Notes under the pieces: generated by a model
What the model was told of the DNA's origin: nothing
Database searches by the model: none
Seen by the model: the letters and a program-made list of their open reading frames with translations, nothing else
Program-made: the position numbers and the translations under genes
Assembly: GCA_023078685.1 (NCBI GenBank)
Contig: JALGAS010000003.1
Span: forward strand, 806,001 to 870,000
Reading direction: 5' to 3'
Origin: Neopestalotiopsis rosae
Taxonomy: Eukaryota; Ascomycota; Sordariomycetes; Amphisphaeriales; Sporocadaceae
Length of the DNA stretch: 64,000 nucleotides
Shown here: positions 45,041-56,339 of the stretch, one piece after another
How positions within the stretch are numbered: position 1 is the stretch's first letter
How the letters are laid out: each line of letters starts with the position of its first letter

Positions 45041-45914
45041 CGTGCTTGATTGATTGAAGCCGCGTGATGTGCTCTCGGGGATAGATGAGTGTGGCAGCGC
45101 TCTGGAGTGGCTCTCTTCCTGGGACGAGGGAATGGAGAGCGCACTTTGATGCGGCCTCAGTCAAGTCAGTGCTGGACGAGAGGTTTGGTAGAGTTACGGG
45201 ATTTGGTGGGGTGACATGACCTGGAGAAAGGGCCCCCCAGGTGTGTACATTCACTGGACCTAAGCTGCTAAGGATTGTTTGGAAAGGACCCGCTGTGGAA
45301 AATTCGAGCAAGAGCAGTCGACATCATAGGTTCTTGCAGCTCGTCGTCGTATCCAAGAAAATGCTATAACCAACTCTCCATGTTTGCACATTGGCCGTCT
45401 GCTCACATCCATTCATCGGCTCAAAGGTTGCTCTGCACCCAAAAACAATATTTGGCGGGGTTCCATTGTTCTTTTAGAACGCCGTCTTTCTGCCCTATGG
45501 ACAACGGGTCTGGTGCACGGTCTTTCGCTATGTACTTTGGTATATATTTGCCGAAAGAGGAAAGCGGTAGCGCCAATCGATTCCGGCTTGGGGAGTGTTG
45601 CCCGTCAGAATATGCTGATTGTCGATGACGAAGAACAATCATAGACATTTCAGGACCAGAATTACGACTTCCTTTTATAACAAATACTCGGGAGCAACCC
45701 ACACAAGAGTGTCTTCAGATGGGACCGTTTCTCCTTGCCGCTCATCTAGGCACTCATCTCACTTGTAATCGAGCAATTGAATGCATTACGTTCGGGTCTC
45801 TGCATAGTGTCTAGGTAAGCATACCTTGGAGACGGGCTGGCTTGAGTTGAATTATACAATGTTGTACACATGTCTACCATTATTTTGTAGCCATCTCTCT
45901 TGGGCGCCCCCGGC
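45041..45914. other. intergenic between NatB subunit and COX23
   Basis: Promoter of the NatB subunit and 3' flank of COX23. Short frames near 45275-45700 on both strands are unconvincing. Confidence 0.5.
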
Positions 45915-46340
45915 CTAGAACCAAGAGCCTCCCTCCTTCTTGCGCCTGTTGATCTGAACACCGGTTAGCATTGGGAAGCGACGCTGCGTATGCCGATGAT
46001 AGTACCCATTCTTTCTTGCATTCACGGTAGGCCCTGCCGTGGCTGTTAGTGTCTTGTGTCCCCAGCACCCGCTCCTGGCATCTTGTCTCTTCGCGACGTA
46101 CTCAAAGTAGTCTGTACACATGGCCCGATCGCCTCCGTTTCTCTTCAAACATCGTATGCTCCGCTCGGCGGCTTCTTGGCAGGGATCGAAGTATTCGCTC
46201 TTGGATTTGCTGTCGCAAATGGCTTGTCAGCTTTGACAGTCAACTCGGCACAGCTGTTGCTCGGGCTCGTCGTACCTCTCGAACTTTCTTTTGGTCTCCT
46301 TGTCCCAAGGGTCCTTCTCGCTGTCACCTTGAGATGCCAT
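45915..46340 (-). CDS. COX23: mitochondrial intermembrane-space cysteine protein Cox23
   Basis: Four small exons, 46340-46276, 46209-46102, 46033-46006 and 45953-45915, encode 79 aa. No single open frame covers it. Spliced, it reads [20 protein letters not shown], a short junction, SKSEYFDPC, and a tail ending EGGSWF. It carries the twin CX9C motif: [11 protein letters not shown] and CTDYFEAYREC. Such proteins are imported by the Mia40 relay, form two disulfides in a helical hairpin, and in yeast Cox23 is needed for cytochrome c oxidase assembly with Cox17. The introns are 66, 68 and 52 nt; the last uses a GCTAAC branch site and an ATTCAG-type acceptor. A degraded partial copy of the start region lies at 47345-47860. 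Confidence 0.88.
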
Positions 46341-47344
46341 CGTGGTCCATAGGGTGCTGGCGAAAGCAGATATTGAATTGGTTTGCGACTGCCGACGACT
46401 CGCTCAAGCTTGTAGCTTGGAACTCCAGGTACACTACGCATTCCTAGCATCCAACGCGGCAAGCGCTAATGTGACATGGGCGCCAACTCTCTCAGCTGGC
46501 AGCAGCTGAGGGCTACGCTTACCTAGCGTAACATTTAAGGACGTAGGTATTGACATTGCAAATTGTGCCATCTTGTATTCTCATTATCAGCTTCATTATT
46601 TGCTTTCTTGTCGTTGCGATTAGTTTCATCTCAATCTGGACGAATTGGTTAGTATTGGTCGTTCCGTACCCACTTTGCCCGTGATAGTTGCGATACGCCC
46701 TTGACGTAAATACCCATTCTATCACAGACAAATTGGTTCTTACGCTCTAGGCTTTACTACACCAAGTTCTACTGTTGATGAAGTAATTGATGCAATATAG
46801 TATTAGGACTACATTGAGAGAACAAACAATTATATTCTTTAAATGCAAAAAGGACCGTCACGATCCGAAGACACCCTACAAATTATGATCCGGGGCATCA
46901 CGCCTTTTTCATCCACTCTCTTTGCTTTCCATAATATCATCTAACCGCCGCTGAGGAGCCAGCTCCTAAGCCTTCAACGCGCAGTTTTTCCTCCTGACCT
47001 TGACTGCTCCCCCAACTTCCGACGGGGTCTCATCTTGTCTGGTCCCTACGATCGCATCTTGCTTGTCGATGTGTTGATATCCCAAGTGCGTAGCGTGGAA
47101 AGCATTGAGTAGATCCCGTGAGTGGGAATGAAGCTAGACCTGAGAACCCAAACGTCCGTCCGAGCTGATCTATGTAAAAGTCACTGTTTCTTGAGCGCCT
47201 TGAACGTCCAATCAAGTCCAAACTTTTGCCAGAATTGAGCGTAAAAGTCTCGGAGGTCAAGGTTGCCATGGTCTCGAAACATTCTGCAACTCGGCCTCAG
47301 GCTAATTCTCCTTCTTCAGCAGTCACAGTCGTTGAGTTCTTCCA
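46341..47344. other. AT-rich intergenic stretch
   Basis: COX23 promoter and beyond. No supported gene; the frame at 47030-47269 (minus) lacks coding character. Confidence 0.45.
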
Positions 47345-47860
47345 ATGGTCCTTCTCGGTGTCACTTTGAGATGCCATCATGGTTTATAAGGTGCTAGCGA
47401 AAGCAGCTATTGAATAGATTTTCGACCGCCGACCGCTCGCTTAAACTTATCCCTTGATCTGGCGACTACCACGGGCCCCTAATAGGGAAGGTTTGGGTAC
47501 AGACAAACCACTGAATCCAAGGCGGACCACTTTGTTCACCAATTATATTTCGTTATGCCAGCGGATGGCTTGAACTTCTCCGGCTTTTACCTGCTCGAAA
47601 AGCAGCCAGAAATAAGAAAAAAGAATGTAGGAACTCCCGAGCTTCGTAGGATTCGAATGGTACCAGATTTGTACGATATAGCCGTAGTTGTCGAGAATTT
47701 GAAGTACAGCTCAAAATGCAGTAGCGTTATTGGTGAGAGGTAAATACCAGGGTGGAAATCCCAAAATCGCAGTGGTCGCCAGATGAACGAATAGCTTTGG
47801 GTATGGCAAGTATTTTTTAGCATTTAAGGCGGTAAGCGCTAGTAAAACAATGGCGTTGAC
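47345..47860 (-). pseudogene. degraded partial copy of COX23 promoter and 5' end
   Basis: 47348-47450 aligns with 46311-46413 and 47792-47860 with the continuation to about 46490. The copy keeps the ATG (at 47377, minus) and the first codons (MASQSDTEKDHW versus [12 protein letters not shown]), then diverges and stops. Most differences from COX23 are C-to-T or G-to-A, for example CATCGTGGTCC to CATCATGGTTT. The alignment is split by the MITE-like element at 47451-47791. Confidence 0.65.
47451..47791. mobile_element. MITE-like insertion with TA flanks and terminal inverted repeats
   Basis: A 341-bp segment interrupts the COX23-derived duplicate. Its ends, TCCCTTGATCTGGCGAC and GTCGCCAGATGAACGAA, form ~17-bp inverted repeats with 13 matches, including a perfect 10-bp ATCTGGCGAC. 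TA lies on both sides (47449-47450 and 47792-47793), whereas the undisturbed parental sequence has a single TA at that place. This is the signature of a Tc1/mariner-type non-autonomous element. No transposase is encoded. Confidence 0.6.
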
Positions 47861-48071
47861 TTTACTTTTACTTGGAATAGCTTAAAATTCAATAAAATTG
47901 CTTGTCGGGTTGTGCTCTATCTTTCTTGGCAGTGCAATCCGTTAGATCAGAACTATGTTTGAAAGGCATTTAATACTCATAGATAGATGGATGGATGGAG
48001 GTTTTGACAAGCACCCTTCCTCGGCCCTTCCTTCGTTGCCATTATTCCACTTCACTGTCTATCAAGGGGGC

Positions 48072-48509
48072 ATGGCTCTAATTACAGCTGCAAGAATAGC
48101 CATTGTCGCTATATTCTTGCTACTCGGAGTTTTGACATTCATATCAGAAGTCATCTTCTTCAAAGTCATTTGGCTTAAGCGTTGGAGAATTCCCTTGGCA
48201 CAGCTATGGATCCCGATTCTCATTGTGATAGTGGGCATTATCATGATTTCAATCACTTTTGCGGGCGTCAAAGAGAACCCATATGGAATCGTCAACCAAT
48301 GTCCGACAGAGGTTGATGCAGACATCGGTGGTGACGGGGTCCGTGTCGCAGTATGGGTGCAGATTGTGTCTCTGCTTCTGATTTCGATCTTAAGCAGTTT
48401 TCATACATCTGCGGTTGGCGTCAAGGAAATCGGAGCTGGGTTGATTCTGACCCACATATCTCTCTCCATCGCCATGTTGGTGCAGCTCGGACAAGACACT
48501 ACTAGATAG
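48072..48509 (+). CDS. integral membrane protein, probably C-terminally truncated
   Basis: 145 aa from the ATG at 48072 (an upstream in-frame ATG at 47955 would add 39 non-hydrophobic residues). Four membrane segments are visible: RIAIVAIFLLLGVLTFIS, LWIPILIVIVGIIMISITFA, VAVWVQIVSLLLISILSSF and GLILTHISLSIAMLVQLG. Between TM2 and TM3 is ENPYGIVNQCPTEVDADIGG, a polar loop with a conserved look. I recall fungal membrane proteins of this layout that are longer, continuing past the LVQLGQ segment. Here TAG follows almost at once and the following 600 bases show no splice-linked continuation. It may be a truncated gene or a short paralogue. Function unknown. Confidence 0.5.
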   Translation: MALITAARIAIVAIFLLLGVLTFISEVIFFKVIWLKRWRIPLAQLWIPILIVIVGIIMISITFAGVKENPYGIVNQCPTEVDADIGGDGVRVAVWVQIVSLLLISILSSFHTSAVGVKEIGAGLILTHISLSIAMLVQLGQDTTR

Positions 48510-49148
48510 TTTGAGGCCTGAACACCCTCACTTGGAATCAGAATCGGGATGCGTGTACATGGTAGTTCTGAAAGATATTGCTCACGGCTGGAAATCTACG
48601 GAGCGCAAATTTGGAGGCTGGTCATATACACTGCATGGAGATTTCCTTATGGATTATCAAGGACCTTTCACCGGGGGGCGAGAAGATGTTGTCGAGGATG
48701 CTGAGCGTGAGGTTCTCGTATATTACAGGCTTCTTAGAATCCTGTTACCGAAACAAAGAGATGGAGATTTTCGAGTTTCTGATGTTATCAGAAATATTGA
48801 TCACTAATTACCTAAGTAGATATCAGAAAGGGTGGGCCGCAAACAATATACTGGGTCAAGGTTTTCTCGGTAAATGATAAGACGTGGTATTGATCACATT
48901 CCAATTTATCGTCGATATGCAGAATTCATGCTACATAATGACCATAAACTTTGGAGTGCATCTCGTCGCAGATTCAACCATCTTGTACTCACATTCCTAA
49001 ATGAATTACTTGGTTTTCTGTCGTTGCTGTTAATTTTATTTGTTTTGGAGGACCTGGTAACGTCAACAAAAGATGCCACGTCATTGACTACGCAGAGCAG
49101 GATACAGAAGATTGTTCTTGTACACGAAGGCTCGTCATTTTTATTTTG

Positions 49149-49412
49149 CTAGTCGATATAGTAACATTGCTGTTCAACAAGCCAAATATCCGTATGAAAC
49201 CACAGGCCGGTACTCAATAACAAGACATACCATGGTGCATACACCCAGATCTGGAACCGGTTCTTCCCATCATGCGAGAAGAAAATCGCCCTGATATGTT
49301 GCAGCAAGACATACTTGATCAGAAACATTATCGCTGCAGAGAATATTTCGACAATATTCTCATACTGAGATGGGGAACAGAGACCAACCAAGCCAACCAA
49401 ACCAACCCCCAC
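49149..49412 (-). pseudogene. remnant resembling a fungal rhodopsin-like (PTH11-type) membrane protein
   Basis: A minus-strand frame contains YENIVEIFSAAIMFLIKYVL, then LQHIRAIFFSHDGKN and FQIWVYAPWYVLLLSTGLWF. This looks like the TM and ILLQYxRIF-type block of the fungal extracellular-membrane (rhodopsin/SAT4) family. A CTCAG acceptor just before YENIV and a GTATGT after APW could be splice sites. No neighbouring exons with the rest of the family could be found. It is best called a relic, at low confidence. Confidence 0.3.
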
Positions 49413-51168
49413 CTAGGACTACCAGCCGCCAGGCTGGCACGCTGTATGGTTTTGATCAAGACGTAGAGATGACAAAAATTAACAAAAATAACTTAGAGAT
49501 AGTGTTTTGTATGCAAATCTTATGGCAGAATGTATGACTGTTGTATTGACTGAAGCTGAATGAGTGATGATTCGTCTCCGTCTGGCCATTGCCAAATACA
49601 ACGAAAAATAAAGGCTTTTTGAGTCCTACCTGGACCGCTAAGCCATACTATGCTAAGCCCCACAAGCCACCTTCAGTGGGCGACTCCAGCGTCCCCACGT
49701 CAATACCGTCTCTTGTGTACCTAAGCATAATGGTATTTCCTGAATTCAGCAGTACATCCGGCTCAGTCGGCTTACGTAGAGGTTCTTGAATAATGTTGAC
49801 AGTGAAACGTCCCACTAAAGCACATGAGTTAGTCATATTGAGTTACGAGTCCAACAGAAGGTTTCCAACCTGATGTGTTCCATCTCCATACTCAGAGGCC
49901 ACGACCAACAAAGCTCCAAAAACGTTTTGATGATTTTCCGAAGCGATTCCAAATCTAATAATATAACCCGAAAAAAAAAAATCAAAATTGAATGCAAAGC
50001 TTCGGGACTGCCCCCAAGTTCCATGGCTTCAACAAGTCGTAGTACGCACGAGTCAAACTCGGAAGTCGACCACGGAAGTCGACCGTGGAGACAGAAATTA
50101 GAAATGTCTCCAGTCAAGTCATGTTGCATGGGTTGCGCTTCAAATTAGCTTCACAACTACCCCAATCAGAAGGCTTCCCTAGGCCAAGGTATACGGAACG
50201 AGCAAAATTATTCAATAGTCTCATACCTCATATCGGTCGGAACATCCGGCGTGGTAGAGTCTTGTCATTACACCCCTCAAAGATTACTGTTTATGAACGT
50301 TGGACCGGTAGACATCGCTCTACTTACTGGCCTTCTGATCTGCTGTGTATCCCTGCATACCCTTTATGCTAGCTGTATACAGCCAATAGAAGTTTCTAGC
50401 ACTAGGTCCTCGCGCGGGGCAAGTAACGATTCAACGTTTATAATTCTTGACATGGTGTATATTGCCAGCTATTCCAATTGACACTAATTACAGAGCCACA
50501 ACCGTCAAGAGGAAAAGAGGATCAAGGCAGCAGTACAGGAAAACAAGGAGAATGTACCGAAATTTCTAGCCTAGAGATCGGATCCTTGTCAGAGAGCACT
50601 TGCCTCATCGCGTCTTGCCCGGGCTCAATTATAAGCGAGTGGCAGAGAAGGTGACTGTGCTCCTCGATGATGCAAAGGTTGAAATACCACTCGAAAGGCT
50701 TTCAGAGGCATACTCCTATTCAGATACAGTGAACTTACTGGAAGATGTATAATGAACGAAATGTTACCTCTGTTGTTACCAGAATCAATCAAACATAGAC
50801 GGCTCGTTTATTGTGAAGGTAATAATATTATCACTCCTCTTGTTTCTGGGATCGTTTTCCAACTGGGCCGTGCCCAGTGAGTATCCCACGGAGGCCCGCA
50901 GTGCGCTAAATCAAAACCTGGGGTATGCATACCTACTCACCCCGCAGCAATCAGCTAGTTGGGAGTCAGGCCAGGTCTCGGACACATGGTATATCTAGCT
51001 ATTTTAGCGGAAAGTCCGAAGGAATAATGGCGATCCGGCATTACCGTAATTTAGAGACTTCGGATGAAGTCTACGCGAGTTCATCTCAAATTGTCAATTC
51101 AGGGATACTTAAGAAGTCAAGACTTGTAATTAAATTCAGACTGACAGCGCTGGAAATGCCCATGAAAC
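49413..51168. other. gene-poor, AT-rich stretch
   Basis: Apart from the orphan open stretch at 50570-50752, no gene is supported. A GTG-initiated frame at 50813 encodes a signal-peptide-like start (KVIILSLLLFLGSFSNWAVP) but has no ATG and ends after 61 codons. Confidence 0.4.
50570..50752 (+). other. orphan 60-codon open stretch without ATG
   Basis: Between a TAG and a TAA the frame reads with coding-like composition (for example VAEKVTVLLDDAKVEIPLER and LSEAYSYSDTVNLLEDV). It could be the 3' exon of a decayed gene. No start, donor or partner exon was found, and no family is recognised. Confidence 0.25.
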
Positions 51169-52781
51169 ATGATGGTCAACGCATTCCTCATCGGCCTCCT
51201 GGGCATGACAACTCAGTTTTGCTCAGCTTCGCATCATTGCAGTCATGATGTGCAGTATAAAGCTTTATCCTTTGCTTCTAAACCCCGCACATTTATCTTG
51301 ACTGATATTCTGAACGAGCCTGATGACTCTCAATCCTTGATCCGGTATTTGATGTATGCTAATGCCTTCGATACACGAGGATTGGTCGCGACAACATCAA
51401 TTTGGCAGCAAAATGAGACACACCCAGAAGCGATAACGACAATCTTGGATGTATATGCCACAGTCGTCGACAATTTGAATCAACACATAGGATACGAGCC
51501 GCCCTATGAGAGCTCTGAAAACTTGAAGCTGCGTGTAGCCACTGGACCCAGGGTATGTAATGCGGATACAGCTATTGCAGTCACACAATTAATATACGCG
51601 AATAGGTATACGGTCGAGCGGCGTTCCAAGAGGAACTGAGCCCTGGCGCTGCTCTTTTAATATCGAGCCTTCAGGAATCTGAAGAGCCGTTATTTGTGAG
51701 CTTATGGGGTGGTGCCAACACACTTGCACAGGCATTGCAGTACTGTTCCCTGACATATACTGAGGACGAATTCAGTGTGTTGCGCAACAGACTGCGTGTT
51801 TATGCCATTTCAGATCAAGATGACACTGGGGAATGGATCCGCCAAACGTACCCGGATATCCTATACATTGTATCTGGCCATGCCTGGGCTGTCTACCCCA
51901 ACGCGGCCTGGCAGGGGATGGGCTTTTCAGCCATGAGTGGAGCCAACAACTCTATTGTGAGTGCCGACTGGCTGGCCGCGAATATTCAGTCCGTTGGAAC
52001 ATTGGGAGGAATATATCCAGATATCGCCATGAGTATGGAGGGTGATTCGCCTTCATGGATGTGGCTTATTGAAAACGGCCTTAGCAACAGGGATCACATC
52101 GAATGGGGTGGTTGGGGCGGCCGATATGACACGGCAACAATGCCGCGTAGCACCTCCAAGCATTATCAAGACACTGTGGATAGAGTTTTCGACAAGGATG
52201 GCAACTTTGTTTTCACCAATTATGCCACTATATGGAGGTGGAGGGAAGCTTACCAAGAAGATTTTGCTGCTAGGATGCAGTGGTCCAACACCAGCGACTT
52301 CACCCAGGTTTCTCATCCCCCCTTCATAACTGTCAACGGTAGCAAGGGGCCGGAAACCATGTGGATATGCGTCCCTGCAAATGTCGGAGCCGATGAGATC
52401 ATCCTAGATGCCTCGAAAACGATTGACGTTGACAATGTGGGTGACAACGGAGATCTTGAATTTCAATGGTATCAATATTGGGATCCGACGCTTCACATTC
52501 AACCATATTTTCCAACGGCAGGAGGCTTGAAGATCACACCCATAGGCTCGACCTCTGGATATCGGAATGCAACAGATTGGAATGATGCTGGGTTCGCGGG
52601 GATTGTGCAGGGTCAAATTGTCAGAGTCAACGCGACAAGGATTGATGTTGCAGCAGTTGCCGATAATGACAAGTCATTGCCGCAACTGCAACACCTGATT
52701 CTTCAGGTGACTAATAAACGCAGCAAGTATCCAATCAGAAGGTATAAGAGGATTGTATTTGAGATAGGTTGTGAGAATTAG
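51169..52781 (+). CDS. secreted DUF1593-family protein (nucleoside-hydrolase-like fold)
   Basis: Two exons, 51169-51552 and 51606-52781, encode 519 aa. The 53-nt intron joins ATGPR to VYGRAAFQEEL at phase 0. A short signal peptide (AFLIGLLGMTTQFCSA) precedes the DUF1593 hallmark start RTFILTDILNEPDDSQSLIR and LMYANAFDTRGLVATTS. Later blocks are PLFVSLWGGANTLAQAL, RVYAISDQDDTGEWIRQTYP and DIAMSMEGDSPSWMWLIENG. The C-terminal ~130 residues form a beta-rich domain beginning ITVNGSKGPETMW. Family members are extracellular, sometimes annotated as cellulose-binding or sugar-binding, with an N-terminal domain resembling inosine-uridine nucleoside hydrolases. The Asp-rich motif TDILNEPDD suggests a metal site. 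The substrate is unknown. Confidence 0.85.
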
Positions 52782-52949
52782 ATAAATACATTCGTGGATA
52801 GCAGTTGGCCACCAGGAAAGATTATTGAAACCTTTGCTGTAGTCTGCACTCTTAGTTCCTGTGTCTTACGTCGAGAGCTTCCAATTACCCAAGTCTAGCA
52901 ATGCCTACCTAGCTATAGGGCAGTATATACACACTATATGACCAATTTC

Positions 52950-55900
52950 CTACAGTCTCCAGTCCCTGAACCACAAAGACAAGAGTTCCTTGGACAAGAT
53001 TGGCGCTTCTACTTGGGATGCACTGCTAGCATGGTCGGTTGCAAAGCTGGGAGCTTTAGGGGCCTTGCTAAAACTCTGATAGATGGCCAACATCTTGAGA
53101 GCGGGCATGGTGCGGGCGTGTTCCAGGGTCGGTTCCTGAATCTCTTCGAGCTTTGCAACCCATTCCCCAAAGTCAATGGTAGCCGACACACCAAGGATCT
53201 CCGCCAAGACATCTACGACTAGGTCCCATGACCGCACGTTGCGGTTGACGACGTTGTAGATCTGTGCCTCTCTCTCTGCGGGGCGGAGGATGTAGGCCTG
53301 CAGCATGGCTGCTATTGTGTCCACTGGCAGCCAATCGAGAGCGAGCTTGGTCGACATAGGAAGAGCCCCAAGGGACTTGGATGTGATCGCAATGGCTGAG
53401 ATCCAGGGCTGATCTGCCCACGGACCAGCGGCAGCATGCCCAGGACTGGGGCTACTTGGACCCCCAACTTGACCAACACGGACAATAGAGACGGGGATGC
53501 CATACTGGCGGTTGGCAGTATTCAAGATGCGCTCAACGGCTAGTTTCGAAAGGCCGTAACCGATGGGGATAGCTGCCGATGGGTCCTCGACGGGCTCTTC
53601 AGGAGCCACCCCGTTCATGGCGAGTTCGCCAATCGACGAGATCGAGCTGACGAAAATGATGCGCATCTTTCTCTCGGACGCACCCGCTAGCTCAACCAAG
53701 TGCCGGCTAGCCTTCAAAAATGGGTCAAACGACCGCATGGACAGACCAAAGTCAAGTCTCCAGGAATTATAGACGATGGCGTCCACTTCCCGGACGAGGA
53801 AATCGTGGTCTGCCTGACCAAGTCCAAGAAGAGGCTTGCCAATCTCAATCTTGAAAAACACTAGTTTATCCAAGGGAAGGTCTTCTCCTAGTCCGGCGAG
53901 AAACTGCTTCTGTCGCTGCTTCGCATCAGCTGATCTGTCGAGACAGATGATTTTGGACACACTCGGATTTCTCAAAAGTGTGGCAACCAAGTAGCGGCCT
54001 AGATAGCCAGTTGAACCTAGGATGGCGACAGCGGAAGTGCTACTTGCTGTAACCGATGTTGCTGTCTTCGGCAGATTAAGGCCATCTAGGTGGCGTGCGA
54101 CAGTACTTTCGAAAGCGTCGCGAGTCATCTTGCTCTGAGAACTCTCGTCCATGTCTGGCACTATGCCATCGTTGAGAAAGTCGCCGAGCACTTTGGCCAA
54201 ATCAGCAAGAGTTGGATTCTGGAAGATGACCCGTGGAGTGATCCATTGTGTAGGATTGGAAGTCTGTGCTTGAAGAGCTTGCTTCAGGTTTCGGGTGATT
54301 TGCAGAGTTTGCACCGAATCAAGCCCGTATGAATAGAAATCTTCATCCTCTCCTATGGTAGCTCCAGCTGCGAACGAGGAAGTACCAAATACTTGGCGAA
54401 GAAAGCCAACAATCTTGCCAGTCTCGTAGGTGGTTTTGACAGTAGCTTCCAGGCTAAGACCAGCGACACCATTGCTGGTAGACAAGCCAGAGTAAAGACT
54501 TTCCAGCTCATGTTCATAGGTCTTTTCTGTAAGGGATCGCATAATGGTAGCTTTACCCGTCCTTGTGAATGGTCTGTCGGGAGAAGCGCATATTATTTTA
54601 TCTTGCGCGACGCGACCTTGTCCCGGTATCAAATTATTTGCCTGCTGTACTTGAGGCCAGATCGTGCGGATGAGCTCCTCGCGGGCGCTAGCTTCCAGTA
54701 TCTCTTTAGGCTCGACAATCAGGGCAGTCTGGTTCCGCCCATTCCCGGTCAAGAGCGCTCCATTCAGGGCAGCATTTCCTTGGACCGACAGCTCCAAAGG
54801 AATAGGGTTAACCTTCTCACCGTTGGCAAGTACGAGAATGTCATCCTTGCGTCCGAAATACTTCCAAAGGTTCTCCTTTGTTGGATGCCGGGTAAATAGA
54901 TCCTTGGTGTGGTAGTACTCCTCGCCAGGGACATGATGGCAAAGCGCGACTGTATCCCTATCACTCTGCTTGGCCAGCATGACCATTTCGAAGGTGCCCT
55001 CATTCGTATCATACGGTTGCATCTCGAACTTCAAGTTCGGGTTGAACTCATGATACTGGTAATCTGCGGGGTCCTTGAAAAGCTCCGGTAGTGGCATCGT
55101 CTCGGAAGAGCCGTAAAACTCGAGCAGCTCGAGAAGAGGCGCCAGCTTGTTGGCCACTTCTGCTGAGAGTGGCGCTCCGCCATAAATGACGAAGTCGAGG
55201 CTCTTGTATAGCTCGAGCCCTGCGCCAGTGGGTTCATGCAAAAGCTGGTCCATCAGAGCAGGAACTATCATTGCACCACGTAGTTTTTGTTGCCGAGAGA
55301 TCGACAACAAAAGTCCGATGTGCGGTGGTATATGGGGTGGACCAATCACTATCGTAGCTGTGTCAAAGATGGTATGAACTGCAAATCATTAGCACGGGTG
55401 ATTCATTTGGGAGCATAAATCTGCACTTACAGGTGTATAGCACAAAGCCACCAAGCTGTGAAAGGAGGAATTAGGTACAATCACTAAAATGCATGCCATG
55501 AGAAGACTCACATGGAATAGAGGAAAGATGACATAGATTCGAACTTCATCTTTAAACTCGAAAATGGAAACATCACGCTTCCTGCGACCGGCTGGTGCAG
55601 GGAGAAGATGCTGCATATCGTGGGCTGCAAAACTGCCGTGCGTGTACACTATGGGCTTTGGTGGTCCTGTTTCACTACGTTTAGTTGCAGACATCAAACG
55701 GTAAGATACGAAATAATTTACCAGTCGAGCCCGAGGAGTGCAGTACTAGGATCGGATCGTCCCTTGCTTCGTCGAACCCCTTCTCGTAGGGGTAGTGCTC
55801 GGGGTTGCTTTCAAGCATTTCGAGGAAGGACGGAATGGCCTCCACATGGTAAGACGATGGCGCAATGGCGCGAAAGGGAGTGATTAATGGCGCAAGCTCG

Positions 55901-56339
55901 GTTGAGTATAATAGCTTGCTGCTTCCAGTCTGCTCCATCAGGGAAAGATTGGATGCGGGCGGGTTTCTCGGCGAGGCAAGCAATGCCTGCGCGATATGAG
56001 TTAGCTGTCGCAATCAAATCTACTAGTATTTTCAGGACGTACCTTGTGTCCCGTCTTGATTGCGGCCAGGAACAAGGCAACACCGCGAAGGTCGGACAAC
56101 CCAACATAGGTAATGGTCTCAAAGTTTTGACTCTTGCCAAACTTATCCTCGATCCATTTTGCCATGAAGTTTGTGCATCGTACCAGGTCGGCAATGGTCA
56201 CATCTATGTACCCATCTTCAACGTCTGCTGTCTTGGGAATTGCAGCGTATACTCTCCCAGGATTTGTTTTGGCGATTTGGTCCAGGTATGAAGGGAAAAG
56301 CCTGCGGCCGTACGCGATTGCGCTGGTGTTGCCAGCCAT
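52950..56339 (-). CDS. NRPS-like adenylate-forming reductase (A-T-R)
   Basis: Five exons: 56339-56043, 55986-55722, 55666-55512, 55455-55431 and 55378-52950, giving 1056 aa. Introns are 52-56 nt; exon 4 is a 25-nt microexon (LGGFVLYT). Adenylation core: LHSSGSTG (~181-188), YGSSETMPLPEL (~336) and YFGRKDDILVLANGEKVNP (~421). The A10-type lysine is in RTGKATIMR (~523). Carrier domain: FYSYGLDSVQTLQ with the phosphopantetheine serine at ~602. Reductase: GSTGYLGRYLV (~703) and Y855-xxx-K859 (YGLSK). There is no condensation domain. Such enzymes activate a carboxylic acid, load it on the carrier and release it by NADPH-dependent reduction to an aldehyde or alcohol. Aryl acids or aminoadipate-like acids are known substrates in the class; the actual one is unknown here. 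The gene appears intact. Confidence 0.9.

Noticed and set aside
50813..50998. Signal-peptide-like frame beginning with GTG
   Set aside because: No ATG and only 61 codons; fungal nuclear genes do not normally start at GTG.
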